A stretch of DNA of 64,000 nucleotides from an uncultured Clostridia bacterium (GTDB taxonomy: Bacteria > Bacillota > Clostridia > Oscillospirales > CAG-382): positions 1 through 64,000 of the forward strand of contig CALWBE010000052.1 of NCBI GenBank assembly GCA_944375955.1, given 5' to 3'. Position numbers and translations under genes: made by a program. Below the pieces are notes generated by a model. That model worked only from the letters and a program-made list of their open reading frames with translations. It made no database searches and was not told where the DNA came from. Shown one piece after another: positions 35,980-45,280 of the stretch. How positions within the stretch are numbered: position 1 is the first letter of the stretch; each line of letters starts with the position of its first letter.

Positions 35980-37428
35980 TTATATTTTTATCTCGCCTGA
36001 TAAAATTTTTTTATAATCGGAAAGGTTAGCTTTCAAAAGTTCAGGAGTGTCGAGGCCGTACGGACATTTCTCTTTGCAGTGACCGCAGCCAATGCAATTT
36101 TCTATGTTAAACATCTTCTTCTGGCTGTTTTCGGTAAGCCAGTTTGCCGATGGACTTCTTCTTATAAGCTGAGACATGCGCGCGCAATTGTTTATTTCAA
36201 TGCCAGCGGGACAAGGCATACAATATCCGCATCCGCGGCAAAAACTTCCGATAAGATCTTTTCTGTCCTTGTTTATAATATCAGCGATTGTTCCGTCCGT
36301 TTGAGGAGGATTTTGGGTGTAACTTATAAATTCTTCAAGTTCGTTTTCGCGTTGGACTCCCCATATCGGAAGAACGTTTTGATATTTAGCCATCCATGCA
36401 TATGCAGCAGCTGAATTAGTGATAAGACCTCCTGACAAGCCTTTCATTGCAATAAATCCGATATTATGATTCTTGCAAAGCTCTACTAATTCTATATCTT
36501 TTTCGGTTGCGAGATAGCAAAACGGAAACTGCAGCGTCTCATAAAGTCCTGATAATACGGCTTCTGATGCAACATTTAGTCTGTGGTTTGTAATACCAAT
36601 ATGCTTTATTAAACCTTGAGATTTTGCTTCCAGCATTGCATTATAAAGTCCGGATTTGTCATCGGGCTTAGGGCAAAACGCAGGGTTGTGCAGCTGATAA
36701 ATGTCTATGTAGCTTGTTTTAAGGTTTTTGAGGCTGGTTTCAAGATCGCGGAAGAACCCGTCACGGTCTGAAGCCCCGGTTTTTGTGGCAATAAATATTT
36801 TTTCGCGCACATCAGACAAAGCTATTCCTATTTTTCTTTCGCTGTCTGAATATGCCCTGGCTGTATCAAAAAATGTAATTCCCGACTCATAAGCTTTTTT
36901 TAAGATTTTGCATGCGTATTCATCCGATACTCTTTGTATGGGAAGTGCTCCAAAACCGTTTTTCGGCACTGTTATGCCTGTTTTGCCAAGAGTTACAGTA
37001 AGCGGTGTGCTTATGTTGTTTTTTAAACTCCCAGTGAGGTAGCAAGAAGCTATTTTTACGAGTATCTCCTTATCTGCAGGACAGAACGGATAAAGGGATA
37101 TTTCATCGGGAGAAATCCATTTTGCCTCACAGTGTATTTTTTCGGATACTTTAATTTGCCCGTCTTTTATTTTAGCAGAAAATACTGTCAACCTTATTTC
37201 GTCATCAGAATATTTATAGTTGATTTCAGAGAATATTTCTCCTACTGATACTGAAACCGATAGCTCCTCACGAAGTTCGCGAATTAGGGCTTCCTTTTTT
37301 GTTTCACCGTTTTCAACTTTTCCGCCGGCAAATTCCCACAGCAGCCCTCTTGCTTTGTGTTTTGCCCTGCGGCAAATTAAAAATTTGTTGTTATCATTCC
37401 ATATTAGCCCAGCTACAACTTCTGTCAT
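35980..37428 (-). CDS. Fusion of NUDIX hydrolase and ferredoxin-type aldo/keto reductase
   Basis: One unbroken frame encodes two enzymes. Residues 1-135 form a MutT-like NUDIX domain (WEFAGGKVENGETKKEALIR, then ELREELSV). Residues 150-400 form an aldo/keto reductase with the tetrad in FFDTARAYSDSE (Asp, Tyr), IATKTGA (Lys) and YQLHNPAF (His). The last 80 residues hold two 4Fe-4S-type motifs (CRGCGYCMPCPAG, CIGCGHCKEKCPYG). ATG at 37428 (482 residues) has AAGGAGA upstream, whereas a start at 37488 would lie in the promoter. The AKR-ferredoxin part is a known anaerobe family. The NUDIX fusion is unusual and its substrate unknown. Confidence 0.85.
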   Translation of the reverse strand: MTEVVAGLIWNDNNKFLICRRAKHKARGLLWEFAGGKVENGETKKEALIRELREELSVSVSVGEIFSEINYKYSDDEIRLTVFSAKIKDGQIKVSEKIHCEAKWISPDEISLYPFCPADKEILVKIASCYLTGSLKNNISTPLTVTLGKTGITVPKNGFGALPIQRVSDEYACKILKKAYESGITFFDTARAYSDSERKIGIALSDVREKIFIATKTGASDRDGFFRDLETSLKNLKTSYIDIYQLHNPAFCPKPDDKSGLYNAMLEAKSQGLIKHIGITNHRLNVASEAVLSGLYETLQFPFCYLATEKDIELVELCKNHNIGFIAMKGLSGGLITNSAAAYAWMAKYQNVLPIWGVQRENELEEFISYTQNPPQTDGTIADIINKDRKDLIGSFCRGCGYCMPCPAGIEINNCARMSQLIRRSPSANWLTENSQKKMFNIENCIGCGHCKEKCPYGLDTPELLKANLSDYKKILSGEIKI

Positions 37429-37459
37429 AAGTTTGTCTCCTTGACCAAAATATATGGGT

Positions 37460-37488
37460 ATTTTAACATAAATAAGTACATAAATCAA
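37460..37488 (-). promoter_or_regulatory. Sigma-A promoter for the NUDIX-AKR fusion gene
   Basis: On the minus strand TTGATT (37483-37488), a 17-base spacer and TAAAAT (37460-37465), 32 bases before the ATG. It starts 8 bases after the stop of the upstream glycoside hydrolase gene, so the two genes can be expressed separately. Confidence 0.7.
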
Positions 37489-37495
37489 GATAAGA

Positions 37496-39166
37496 TTATT
37501 TTTTGTATGCCTTAAAAAACGTTCCGTGTTTGAGATTTTCGATATGTAAAATACTATCTTTATATTCTATTTTTCCCTTGTCATCATCCCATATATTTAT
37601 TTGAAAGATTTTCTGTCCCAATTCAATTTTTATATCTTTGCCTGCTATTTCATGCAGATTTTTGAGATCACGAAGGACACTTTTCCAGTTGTCATGTCTG
37701 TTGCGTATATAACCTAATATAACGTTGTCACCGCGAAGCAGAAAGATTCTTACATCATCATCTTCATATGAATCATTTTTAAAATTTTCCTGGTCAAATT
37801 TAATATCACGGCACAGCTCAGTCAAAGGTGCAAAAAAATGATACAAATTTTTTGATTCCACATAACGATCGTTCCAGTGCCATATATGACCGCATCCGGC
37901 TGCACAGCAGAAAAGTGGGGTATATACCATATCGCAAAAAATTATACCGCTGTGATCGGCACAGTAATACTTAAAAGGTCCGCTGTGACAGTTGTTTACA
38001 GCTCCAGTTTCTGCAACAAGTATTGGTTTTCCTTCCGGACGCATTAGGTCTATTCCGTCTTGAAGGAGTGATATAGGATCGTTTCGGCAAACACTAAACT
38101 GCGCACCTTGATCAAGATATCTGTGAATTTGAACTATATCGGATTTATCCCAGCAAAAATTCATATAAACTTTTTTTGCGTCTTCGCAGTCAAGACTGCC
38201 GAGAGAATTTATTACAAGATGTTTAGGAAACAGCTCTTTAACTTTAGGGAGCATTTCAATATTCCATTCGTTAAGGTATTCTACGGACATGCAGTTCATT
38301 TCGTTCCACAACTCTATTGCCATTATGGTGGGATTCCCGGAAAAACGTTTGGAAAACTCTTTCATTTTCTGCAGCCACGCATTTTTCCAAACAGTATCAC
38401 GCATCCATTCGGCAGAACTTTCACATCTTTTCCCTTTGAAATAAAGACGCTTATTAAATTTCCTGAATACATCATCTGCATATGAATTGCTGTTAGCTTC
38501 TGTATCATAGTTAAAAAAGCGAAACTGCTCAATTGTAAGCTTTAAGAATATACCATATTTTTCCGCAAGAGCTATAATTTTATCTATAACCGCAAATTTT
38601 TCTAAGGAAAAAACACCGGCTTCTTCCGTATCCGGACAGAAATATTCGTGTCCAAGCCAAATTCTTGCCAAATTTACGCCGTTATTGCTTAGAGAACGAA
38701 ACCAGCGCTCATACTGCCTTAATCCAAGATAACAAAATTCGCCGGAAAGGCCAAATTCCTCTCCGTTGTTTTTGCCGACGGTAGAAACAAAAGCAAGATT
38801 TATACCGACGGGAAGAAAAGGAGTACTGTCTGTAAATGCAAAATATCTGGCATCCTTTTTGCTTACTTCAATATATCCGTGAGAACAACCTTCACTGACG
38901 GAAATTGTAATTTTAGTTCCGTCTGAGGCTGAAAGCTCATAATTGCCGGTTTGATCAGGAAAAAATCTCACTGTATTAACGGGAGAACCTACAGATTTTA
39001 TATGTTCTATTCCTTCCTCATCATATTGGATTGAAATATTCTGGTCCATAAACGGCAACAGTTCTTTTTTTGTACCGTCAGGACAAATAACATATGCGGC
39101 AGAGCCGTCAGGTAAGCTTTGTTGTACACAGGAGTATTTTGACGCATTGATTCTTTTTAAAATCAT
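37496..39166 (-). CDS. GH5-like glycoside hydrolase with N-terminal DUF5060-like domain
   Basis: This 556-residue protein without a signal peptide is predicted to be a cytoplasmic clan-A (TIM-barrel) beta-glycosidase. Residues 1-100 form a beta-sandwich resembling DUF5060, then FTDSTPFLPVGINLAF opens the barrel. The acid/base Glu is in AIELWNEMN (E289) and the nucleophile Glu in ILVAETGAVN (E386). ATG at 39166 follows AGAGGTG. The likely substrate is an imported oligosaccharide, but no transporter is nearby. It is divergent from a second aldo/keto reductase. Confidence 0.78.
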   Translation of the reverse strand: MILKRINASKYSCVQQSLPDGSAAYVICPDGTKKELLPFMDQNISIQYDEEGIEHIKSVGSPVNTVRFFPDQTGNYELSASDGTKITISVSEGCSHGYIEVSKKDARYFAFTDSTPFLPVGINLAFVSTVGKNNGEEFGLSGEFCYLGLRQYERWFRSLSNNGVNLARIWLGHEYFCPDTEEAGVFSLEKFAVIDKIIALAEKYGIFLKLTIEQFRFFNYDTEANSNSYADDVFRKFNKRLYFKGKRCESSAEWMRDTVWKNAWLQKMKEFSKRFSGNPTIMAIELWNEMNCMSVEYLNEWNIEMLPKVKELFPKHLVINSLGSLDCEDAKKVYMNFCWDKSDIVQIHRYLDQGAQFSVCRNDPISLLQDGIDLMRPEGKPILVAETGAVNNCHSGPFKYYCADHSGIIFCDMVYTPLFCCAAGCGHIWHWNDRYVESKNLYHFFAPLTELCRDIKFDQENFKNDSYEDDDVRIFLLRGDNVILGYIRNRHDNWKSVLRDLKNLHEIAGKDIKIELGQKIFQINIWDDDKGKIEYKDSILHIENLKHGTFFKAYKK

Positions 39167-39187
39167 ATAAAACACCTCTTTAAAAAG

Positions 39188-39216
39188 AGTATATCATATA
39201 ATTTTTTTCAGGTCAA
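39188..39216 (-). promoter_or_regulatory. Sigma-A promoter (extended -10) for the glycoside hydrolase gene
   Basis: On the minus strand TTGACC (39211-39216), a 17-base spacer ending in TGA, and TATACT (39188-39193), 21 bases before the ATG. Confidence 0.78.
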
Positions 39217-39339
39217 CGAATGTTATCATATTTAATATTGTGAAAAGTATATTTTAAACAAATTTACACTTTTAGGGACAAAATTATCTTTATTAAAATA
39301 TTATAATGTGCTAAACTATAAATATATGGGGGTGTAAAA

Positions 39340-40326
39340 ATGCAGTATGCAAAAGTTTTGGGAACCGATTTATACGCAAGCAAGATAGTTCTTGGAACCG
39401 ATTCTTTTGGTAGTGGTGTTTCTAAGAAGGAATCTTTTGCATTAATGGATAGTTTTTATGAGGCCGGAGGTAATATTCTTGATACCGCGAGTGTATATGC
39501 GGATTGGCTGACCGAAGAAAAGAGCGCAAGTGAAAAAACCATTGGCGAATGGTTAAAATCCCGCGGATGCCGAGAGAAAATAGTGTTGTCAACAAAAGGA
39601 GGGCATCCGAATCTCTCATCTATGGACATATCGCGCTTGTCGCGGGAAGAATTGGAGTTTGATCTAAATAACAGCCTTAAAAATCTTAAAACTGGATTTA
39701 TTGACATATATTGGCTTCATAAGGATGATGAGAATATCCCGGTTGAAGCTCTCATAGAGATAATGAACGACTTTATTGCATCTGGAAAGGTAAGAAGCAT
39801 AGGGGTTTCAAACTGGCGTTATGAAAGAATAAAAAAAGCAAACGATTATGCTGAAAAGCATGGACTTTTTCCTTTTATTTCAAGTCAGATACAATACAGT
39901 ATAGCAACTCTAAACATGAGTGCTCTTCCCAAACTTATATGGGGAATGTCGCCGTATGACGATGAATATAAAAAATACTGCGCTGACAATATAAATATTT
40001 TTGCGTTTTCATCTCAGTCAAAGGGCTTTTTCGGAATGTTAAGCGGTGACAGTGCTGCAAATATGCCTGAAAATGTAAAATCCGAATATTTAAATGAATC
40101 AAATATTGCTTTAGCAGAGCGTCTTAAAACTCTGGCATGCAGTAAAAATGTCAATATTTCTTCCTTGCAGACGGCAGCTTTGATAAGCGACAGCAAGCTT
40201 AATGTTTTTGCGCAGATAGGCACAAAAAATCCGCGCAGGTTAAATGAAATACTGAAATATTCAGATTTAAAACTTTCTAAAGATGAAATAGAATGGCTCT
40301 TAGCCGGTGAAACAAATAAATATTAA
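39340..40326 (+). CDS. Aldo/keto reductase
   Basis: This 328-residue NAD(P)H-dependent aldo/keto reductase lacks a ferredoxin tail. The catalytic tetrad is visible: Asp and Tyr in NILDTASVYADW, Lys in IVLSTKGGHP, His in DIYWLHKDDE. The pattern GWLKSRG/REKIVLSTKGG resembles sugar-dehydrogenase-like AKRs found in polysaccharide-use loci. A TATAAT at 39302-39307 may be its -10, but no good -35 is seen. The divergent glycoside hydrolase suggests joint use of a sugar; the substrate is unknown. Confidence 0.85.
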   Translation: MQYAKVLGTDLYASKIVLGTDSFGSGVSKKESFALMDSFYEAGGNILDTASVYADWLTEEKSASEKTIGEWLKSRGCREKIVLSTKGGHPNLSSMDISRLSREELEFDLNNSLKNLKTGFIDIYWLHKDDENIPVEALIEIMNDFIASGKVRSIGVSNWRYERIKKANDYAEKHGLFPFISSQIQYSIATLNMSALPKLIWGMSPYDDEYKKYCADNINIFAFSSQSKGFFGMLSGDSAANMPENVKSEYLNESNIALAERLKTLACSKNVNISSLQTAALISDSKLNVFAQIGTKNPRRLNEILKYSDLKLSKDEIEWLLAGETNKY

Positions 40327-40508
40327 AGCTTTTATAAAAATATTGTTAGACAGTTTTAACAAAGAAACATAATATTTTTTTACACGCAAATAATTATTTT
40401 GTAACAATCAATTAATACTTTATCAAAAAAATTAAGTAGCAAATAAGTATAATATATAAATAATGATGCACTGTTAAAATAGATGCATCGGAAAGGTTGG
40501 CAAAAAGC

Positions 40509-43500
40509 ATGACGAAACGAAAACTTTTGGCAGTGTTTATATCTGCTGTCATAATCTTAAGTGCTATTCCGTTAGCAACTGTATCCGCGGCGGCAGGCGT
40601 AAATGATTTAGATGGCGAAAGAACTGTCTTTTTAGGAACATTCGGAAAAGTATCTTACAATGGGAAATCATACGAATCCTTTAAAACTTTTTCGGATGCA
40701 TTGAATGCTCTCGGTTCGGAAGGCGGACGTATAGTGCTTTCAGGCAATATATCAGTAGGAGAATTTAATGATATAAGTGGCAGAAAACCTATAACAATTG
40801 TCGGTATAGGAGCAAACGCAAGGGGAAATCTTATCGATTTTTCGGGTCAGCCTGAAATAAATCTTAAGGGTGACCTGTCTTTAGGAAATGTCAATATAAA
40901 GACTGATGCAGGAGCATATATTCTGACCAACGGATTTAAATTTGATACATTTGATAATTTTGATACATATCACACTGAGCAATATGTCGCAGATGGTCCT
41001 CATATTATCGAATATCCAAATCCTCCGAGCGTAGCTCCGGGTTCTGCTGAAAACGGTGGTGCATTTGCACTTACCGCCGGCACATATTCGACCATAAGCG
41101 CTGGATCAGTAAACGGATATGAGGTAAATGGAAACACAGTTGCAATACTTGAAGAGGGCAAGGCAGATTTATGTGTTGCCGGTAACGTTGGAAATGGAGT
41201 TCTTAACGGTGATTCCAAGCTTACTGTAAACGGAGGCACAATATCAAAATTCATTACCGGTTCAGACGGCGGAACAATCAACGGTAATGTTATCTCAGTG
41301 ATTAACGGAGGAACTATAAGTGAACTTATAATCGGAGCGACTGACGGATCAGTTATAAACGGCAACCTAATTGTTTCTGTAAACGGCGGAACTATTGAAA
41401 AAGTAGAATCAGCCGGCGGCAGCATTACAGGGAAAAGAATAATTATGGTTAATCCGGAATCTGGTCTTGACAGCGATTTGTTTGAAGCGGATTACATAAT
41501 CGAAGTTGTTGGCGGAAAATGTGAACCGATATTTGAAGATTCAGAGCTTAAAGGCTTTTTTATATGTGACAATCTTGGTATACCGGCAACCGAAATTAAA
41601 GTGAACGGGACAGTCTTTTCGGCTGAAGACTCAGTGTATGTGCTTCAGGAAGGTAAAAATTCTGTCGAAGTTGAAAACAATGTGACGCTAAGCATAAACA
41701 GAAATGCAGAGTTTGTCGACGGATACGAAGACGGTACTTTCCGTCCTCAGAATAATATGACAAGAGCCGAGGCGGTAACGCTTCTTTCAAGACTGTTAGT
41801 TGATGACGAATATGTCCAGGGACATATTAGTTCCGATTTCAGCGATGTTGAAGAAGGTTCATGGTATGAATCGTATATCGGATTCTTTGAAAAACTTGGT
41901 TTTCTCGATCTTATAGCCAAAGATTACGGACTTAAATTTGCTCCTGATGAAAATATAACCAGAGCGGAATTTACTCAGCTCATATACGAAATTTCTGTTT
42001 TGAGCGAAAAAAGTTCAGCTTCCATGAAGCTCCGCAATTTTGCTGATGTAGACTCTAAAAATAAGTATTCGACAGCTATAGGTTACGGAGTTTCTCAAAA
42101 CATAATAGCAGGGTATGAAGACGGCACTTTCCGTCCTGACAATAGTATTACACGTGCGGAAGTAGTGACAATGGTAAACAGACTGCTCGGCAGGATACCG
42201 AACGGACAGCCCGGCACAAATAATTTCAGTGACATTTCAGATCACTGGGCAAATTCGCAAATACTTGCGGCATGTAATCCTGAAAATGTTTCATGGACTC
42301 AAAGCGCACAGGAAGATAAATATGTACTTACCGGTTCTTCTACAAAAGATTATGTTATAGGTCTTTATGAACAAAGTTCATCTTTGTCTGCTGATGCAAT
42401 ACGCGAAGGTGTAGATATTATATCCGAGCAGGTAAAATCAGATATTTTAAATTCTAAGGACGAACTTGATCTTACCGGCAAAAAAGTTATTTATATATCA
42501 GAGAAAAACGGAAATGATGAAAATGACGGTCTTACGCCTGAAACTGCTATTAAGACAATAGCCGGACTTTCAAATATAAAATTTTTGAGAAATGCGGCGG
42601 TACTTTTTGAGAGAGGCGGAATATACAGAGGACAGATTGTATGTTCGCCAAATACATATTACGGAGCATACGGTGAAGGACCGAAGCCGCTGATTATGCA
42701 GTCCAGACGCAATTATGCTGATGAATCGTTGTGGGTAGAAACTGAATATCCTAACGTATACATGTGTACCGAACTTCTTAAAAATGTCGGAGTCATAGGT
42801 TTTGATCATGATTTGTTCGATTACAGTGCGGCAAGCTATGATGAAACATACGGCTGGATAATGAATAAAAATATAGCTGGGTTTAACGGAATAGAAGATA
42901 TGGATACTGATTTGCAGTTCTACTCAGATATACAGGATAATGATCTCAATAAGCTTTGCCCGCTTTATGTATATTCAACTGAAGGAAATCCCGGAAAACG
43001 TTTTTCGTCTATTGAAATTGGAGAGAAATATGATATTATAGACGGTACGCCTGTAAATGTTACAATTGATAATTTGGCATTTAAATTCACAGGTGCGCAC
43101 GCTATAGGTGTAAGCGGAGCAACGAAGTTCCAGGTTAAAAACTGTGTATTCTCTTGGTTGGGAGGATCGCTGCTTTCTCTTGATTTCTTCAACAGCGGAA
43201 ACCCTGTAAACTATGGCAATGCAATTGAAACCGGAACATGCAACGGATATTACCTCGATGATAACTGGATGTATCAAATTTATGATACAGGCGTCACGCA
43301 TCAGTGCTCCAGAGGTACTGGTTCGAGAGTTCAGAAAGATGTGCGGTATACAGGAAACCTTATAGAGTATGTACACTGGGGAATTGAATTTTATAATTCA
43401 CCTGAAGGAAAAACAGAGAATGATATTCGAATAACAGACGGCGTATACGACGCATACAATATTTGCAGATTCGGAGGTTATGGTTGGGGATCTATTGTAA

Positions 43501-43811
43501 GATACCGCCAGACAAGTGCGCAGCTGTATTGCGGATCATCTTTGAGTGATAACGAAAACCAGCTCACAGAATACAATATTTTCGACAGATGTGCCGGTAA
43601 TCTTTTAACTTTGCCTTCCAATTCTAATGAAGTGGATGATAAAAACATTTATATTCAGACAATAGGTAACAAACTTGGAAACTTAAAAGGTACAAATGTT
43701 ACATGTGGTTTCGAATCTGCAAAACATATTGCAGATATATGGGGAGATAAAAACGCAGTAGTGATAGTTATAGATCCCGAGAAAGAGCCGATAGAACAAT
43801 ATAACAAATAA
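40509..43811 (+). CDS. S-layer-homology surface protein with beta-helix domain
   Basis: This 1100-residue exported protein has a Sec signal peptide (about residues 1-28, cleaved near VSAAA). An N-terminal beta-rich region carries repeated VNGGTI segments (about 170-300). Three SLH domains lie mid-protein (about 400-590; GYEDGTFRPQNNMTRAEA, FAPDENITRAEF, GYEDGTFRPDNSITRAEV) and should anchor it to wall polymers. The C-terminal half begins ISEKNGNDENDGLTPETAIK, a usual start of right-handed parallel beta-helix domains, as in polysaccharide lyases or adhesins. ATG 40509 is preferred over TTG 40497. A TATAAT lies at 40448-40453. Confidence 0.85.
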   Translation: MTKRKLLAVFISAVIILSAIPLATVSAAAGVNDLDGERTVFLGTFGKVSYNGKSYESFKTFSDALNALGSEGGRIVLSGNISVGEFNDISGRKPITIVGIGANARGNLIDFSGQPEINLKGDLSLGNVNIKTDAGAYILTNGFKFDTFDNFDTYHTEQYVADGPHIIEYPNPPSVAPGSAENGGAFALTAGTYSTISAGSVNGYEVNGNTVAILEEGKADLCVAGNVGNGVLNGDSKLTVNGGTISKFITGSDGGTINGNVISVINGGTISELIIGATDGSVINGNLIVSVNGGTIEKVESAGGSITGKRIIMVNPESGLDSDLFEADYIIEVVGGKCEPIFEDSELKGFFICDNLGIPATEIKVNGTVFSAEDSVYVLQEGKNSVEVENNVTLSINRNAEFVDGYEDGTFRPQNNMTRAEAVTLLSRLLVDDEYVQGHISSDFSDVEEGSWYESYIGFFEKLGFLDLIAKDYGLKFAPDENITRAEFTQLIYEISVLSEKSSASMKLRNFADVDSKNKYSTAIGYGVSQNIIAGYEDGTFRPDNSITRAEVVTMVNRLLGRIPNGQPGTNNFSDISDHWANSQILAACNPENVSWTQSAQEDKYVLTGSSTKDYVIGLYEQSSSLSADAIREGVDIISEQVKSDILNSKDELDLTGKKVIYISEKNGNDENDGLTPETAIKTIAGLSNIKFLRNAAVLFERGGIYRGQIVCSPNTYYGAYGEGPKPLIMQSRRNYADESLWVETEYPNVYMCTELLKNVGVIGFDHDLFDYSAASYDETYGWIMNKNIAGFNGIEDMDTDLQFYSDIQDNDLNKLCPLYVYSTEGNPGKRFSSIEIGEKYDIIDGTPVNVTIDNLAFKFTGAHAIGVSGATKFQVKNCVFSWLGGSLLSLDFFNSGNPVNYGNAIETGTCNGYYLDDNWMYQIYDTGVTHQCSRGTGSRVQKDVRYTGNLIEYVHWGIEFYNSPEGKTENDIRITDGVYDAYNICRFGGYGWGSIVRYRQTSAQLYCGSSLSDNENQLTEYNIFDRCAGNLLTLPSNSNEVDDKNIYIQTIGNKLGNLKGTNVTCGFESAKHIADIWGDKNAVVIVIDPEKEPIEQYNK

Positions 43812-43825
43812 GTTCCCGTTGATTT

Positions 43826-43868
43826 AAATTCACCGTTCATACTAATAAATGGACGGTGAATTTGTTTT
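43826..43868. terminator. Hairpin terminator after the SLH protein gene
   Basis: AAATTCACCGTTCAT pairs with ATGGACGGTGAATTT (one mismatch) around 8 bases and is followed by GTTTTTA. Confidence 0.8.
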
Positions 43869-43904
43869 TAAAGCCGATTATTTTAATAAAATTGAAAATT
43901 TTTC

Positions 43905-43933
43905 TTTACATATTGTTAAATAGAATATATAAT
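43905..43933 (+). promoter_or_regulatory. Sigma-A promoter for rimM-trmD
   Basis: TTTACA (43905-43910), a 17-base spacer and a perfect TATAAT (43928-43933), 68 bases before the rimM ATG. Confidence 0.82.
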
Positions 43934-44000
43934 ATAATAAACAAGCCTTTTAATACAGCATGTTTACTTTGCATAGATCAAAGGAGAATAACAAAATATT

Positions 44001-44516
44001 ATGAAGCAGTATCTTGAAGTAGGTTCTGTTATAAATAAACGCGGACTTCGAGGGGAAGTAAAAATAGAATGTTATTGTGACAGCCCTGAAGTGTTGTGCT
44101 CTATAAAAGAGTTGTATCTTGATTCTGAGGGGAAAAAAAGAATAAAAGTTTTATCGTCAAATAGTTACAAAGGATATGTATATATAAAGTTTGAAGGCAT
44201 TTCTAATGTCGAGGATGCAGATAAATTGAGAGGAATGACGCTGTATGCTGACCGCAAAAGTATACCTGTTGACGAAAATAGGGTATTTATTGATGATATA
44301 ATCGGTCTTCAGGTCTATAATGCTGATACGGGGAAAATATACGGAAAACTTACTGAAGTATTTAATCACGGAGCAAGTGATGTATATACGGTTTCCTCCG
44401 GGGAAAAGGATTACTATATACCTGCTGTTCCCGAATTTGTTGTTTCTGTAAATGTTGAAAAAGGAATAGCAGTTCGTCCAATACCGGGTATGTTTGATGA
44501 GGCGGAGGAAATCTGA
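44001..44516 (+). CDS. rimM: 16S rRNA processing protein RimM
   Basis: RimM assists maturation of the 30S head by binding ribosomal protein S19. The 171-residue protein begins YLEVGSVINKRGLRGEVKIE, the RimM N-terminal barrel. It ends with the PRC-barrel-like part (DYYIPAVPEFVVSVNVEKG). AAGGAG precedes the ATG. It overlaps trmD by one base (TGATG). The usual upstream rpsP and KH-protein genes are absent, and the operon starts here with its own promoter. Confidence 0.97.
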   Translation: MKQYLEVGSVINKRGLRGEVKIECYCDSPEVLCSIKELYLDSEGKKRIKVLSSNSYKGYVYIKFEGISNVEDADKLRGMTLYADRKSIPVDENRVFIDDIIGLQVYNADTGKIYGKLTEVFNHGASDVYTVSSGEKDYYIPAVPEFVVSVNVEKGIAVRPIPGMFDEAEEI

Positions 44517-45262
44517 TGAGATTTGACATTCTTTCTGTTTTTCCGGAAATGATAAGACCGGCATTAACTGAAAGTATATTAGGCAGAGCATGTAGTAAGG
44601 GAATACTTGAGATAAATCTTCATAATATACGTGATTATACTACAGATAAGCATCGCCGCACAGATGACACTCCTTACGGAGGCGGATGGGGAATGGTAAT
44701 GACTTGCCAACCGATAATAGACTGCCATAAGGCGGTTGTGGGTGAAGACAAGGATTTATTGACAGTTTATATGTCTCCAAGCGGTAAAGTGCTTAATCAA
44801 AAACTTGCAATGAAACTTGCAAAACAAAAGCGCATAGTTATTATTTGCGGTCATTACGAGGGAATAGATCAAAGGATAATAGATTCAATAGTCGATGAAG
44901 AAATTTCAATAGGAGACTATGTTCTTACAGGTGGAGAAATGCCGGCAGCAATTCTTGTAGACTGTGTTTCAAGGCTGATTCCGGGAGTACTGCCGGATGA
45001 AGAGTGCCATGAGGATGAAAGCATTGAATCAGGGCTTTTGGAATATCCTCAGTATACAAAGCCGTCTGAATATGCAGGAATGAAAGTGCCTGAAGTTCTG
45101 CTGAGCGGAAATCATGCGAATATAAACAAATGGCGAAGGCAAAAATCTATCGAGAAAACATTTAAGGTTCGCCGTGACTTGATAAGAAAAAAAAGATTTT
45201 CGGAAGAAGAAAAAAAATATATTGAATCACTGAAAGAAATTCAAAAAACAAAGATCGAATAA
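44516..45262 (+). CDS. trmD: tRNA (guanine-N1)-methyltransferase
   Basis: TrmD methylates G37 next to the anticodon and prevents frameshifting. The 248-residue SPOUT-fold protein begins MRFDILSVFPEM. It has the substrate motif DDTPYGGGWGMVM and the knot segments ICGHYEGIDQRI and EISIGDYVLTGGE, with the catalytic Asp. The A-C region DEECHEDES is normal. The usual downstream gene rplS is missing and a polysaccharide gene follows 18 bases later. Confidence 0.98.
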   Translation: MRFDILSVFPEMIRPALTESILGRACSKGILEINLHNIRDYTTDKHRRTDDTPYGGGWGMVMTCQPIIDCHKAVVGEDKDLLTVYMSPSGKVLNQKLAMKLAKQKRIVIICGHYEGIDQRIIDSIVDEEISIGDYVLTGGEMPAAILVDCVSRLIPGVLPDEECHEDESIESGLLEYPQYTKPSEYAGMKVPEVLLSGNHANINKWRRQKSIEKTFKVRRDLIRKKRFSEEEKKYIESLKEIQKTKIE

Positions 45263-45280
45263 AAGGAGATATCGCAGAAG

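Noticed and set aside
40384..40496. Complete promoter for the SLH protein gene
   Set aside because: Only a TATAAT (40448-40453) is convincing; the expected -35 position is all A, so I did not list a full promoter.
40497..40508. TTG at 40497 as start of the SLH protein
   Set aside because: It touches the GAAAGG ribosome-binding site, leaving no spacing; ATG 40509 also gives a normal signal peptide start.
41000..41425. Minus-strand frame of 141 codons within the SLH protein gene
   Set aside because: It is proline/serine-rich because it mirrors the Gly/Thr repeats on the other strand; no ribosome-binding site or promoter was seen.
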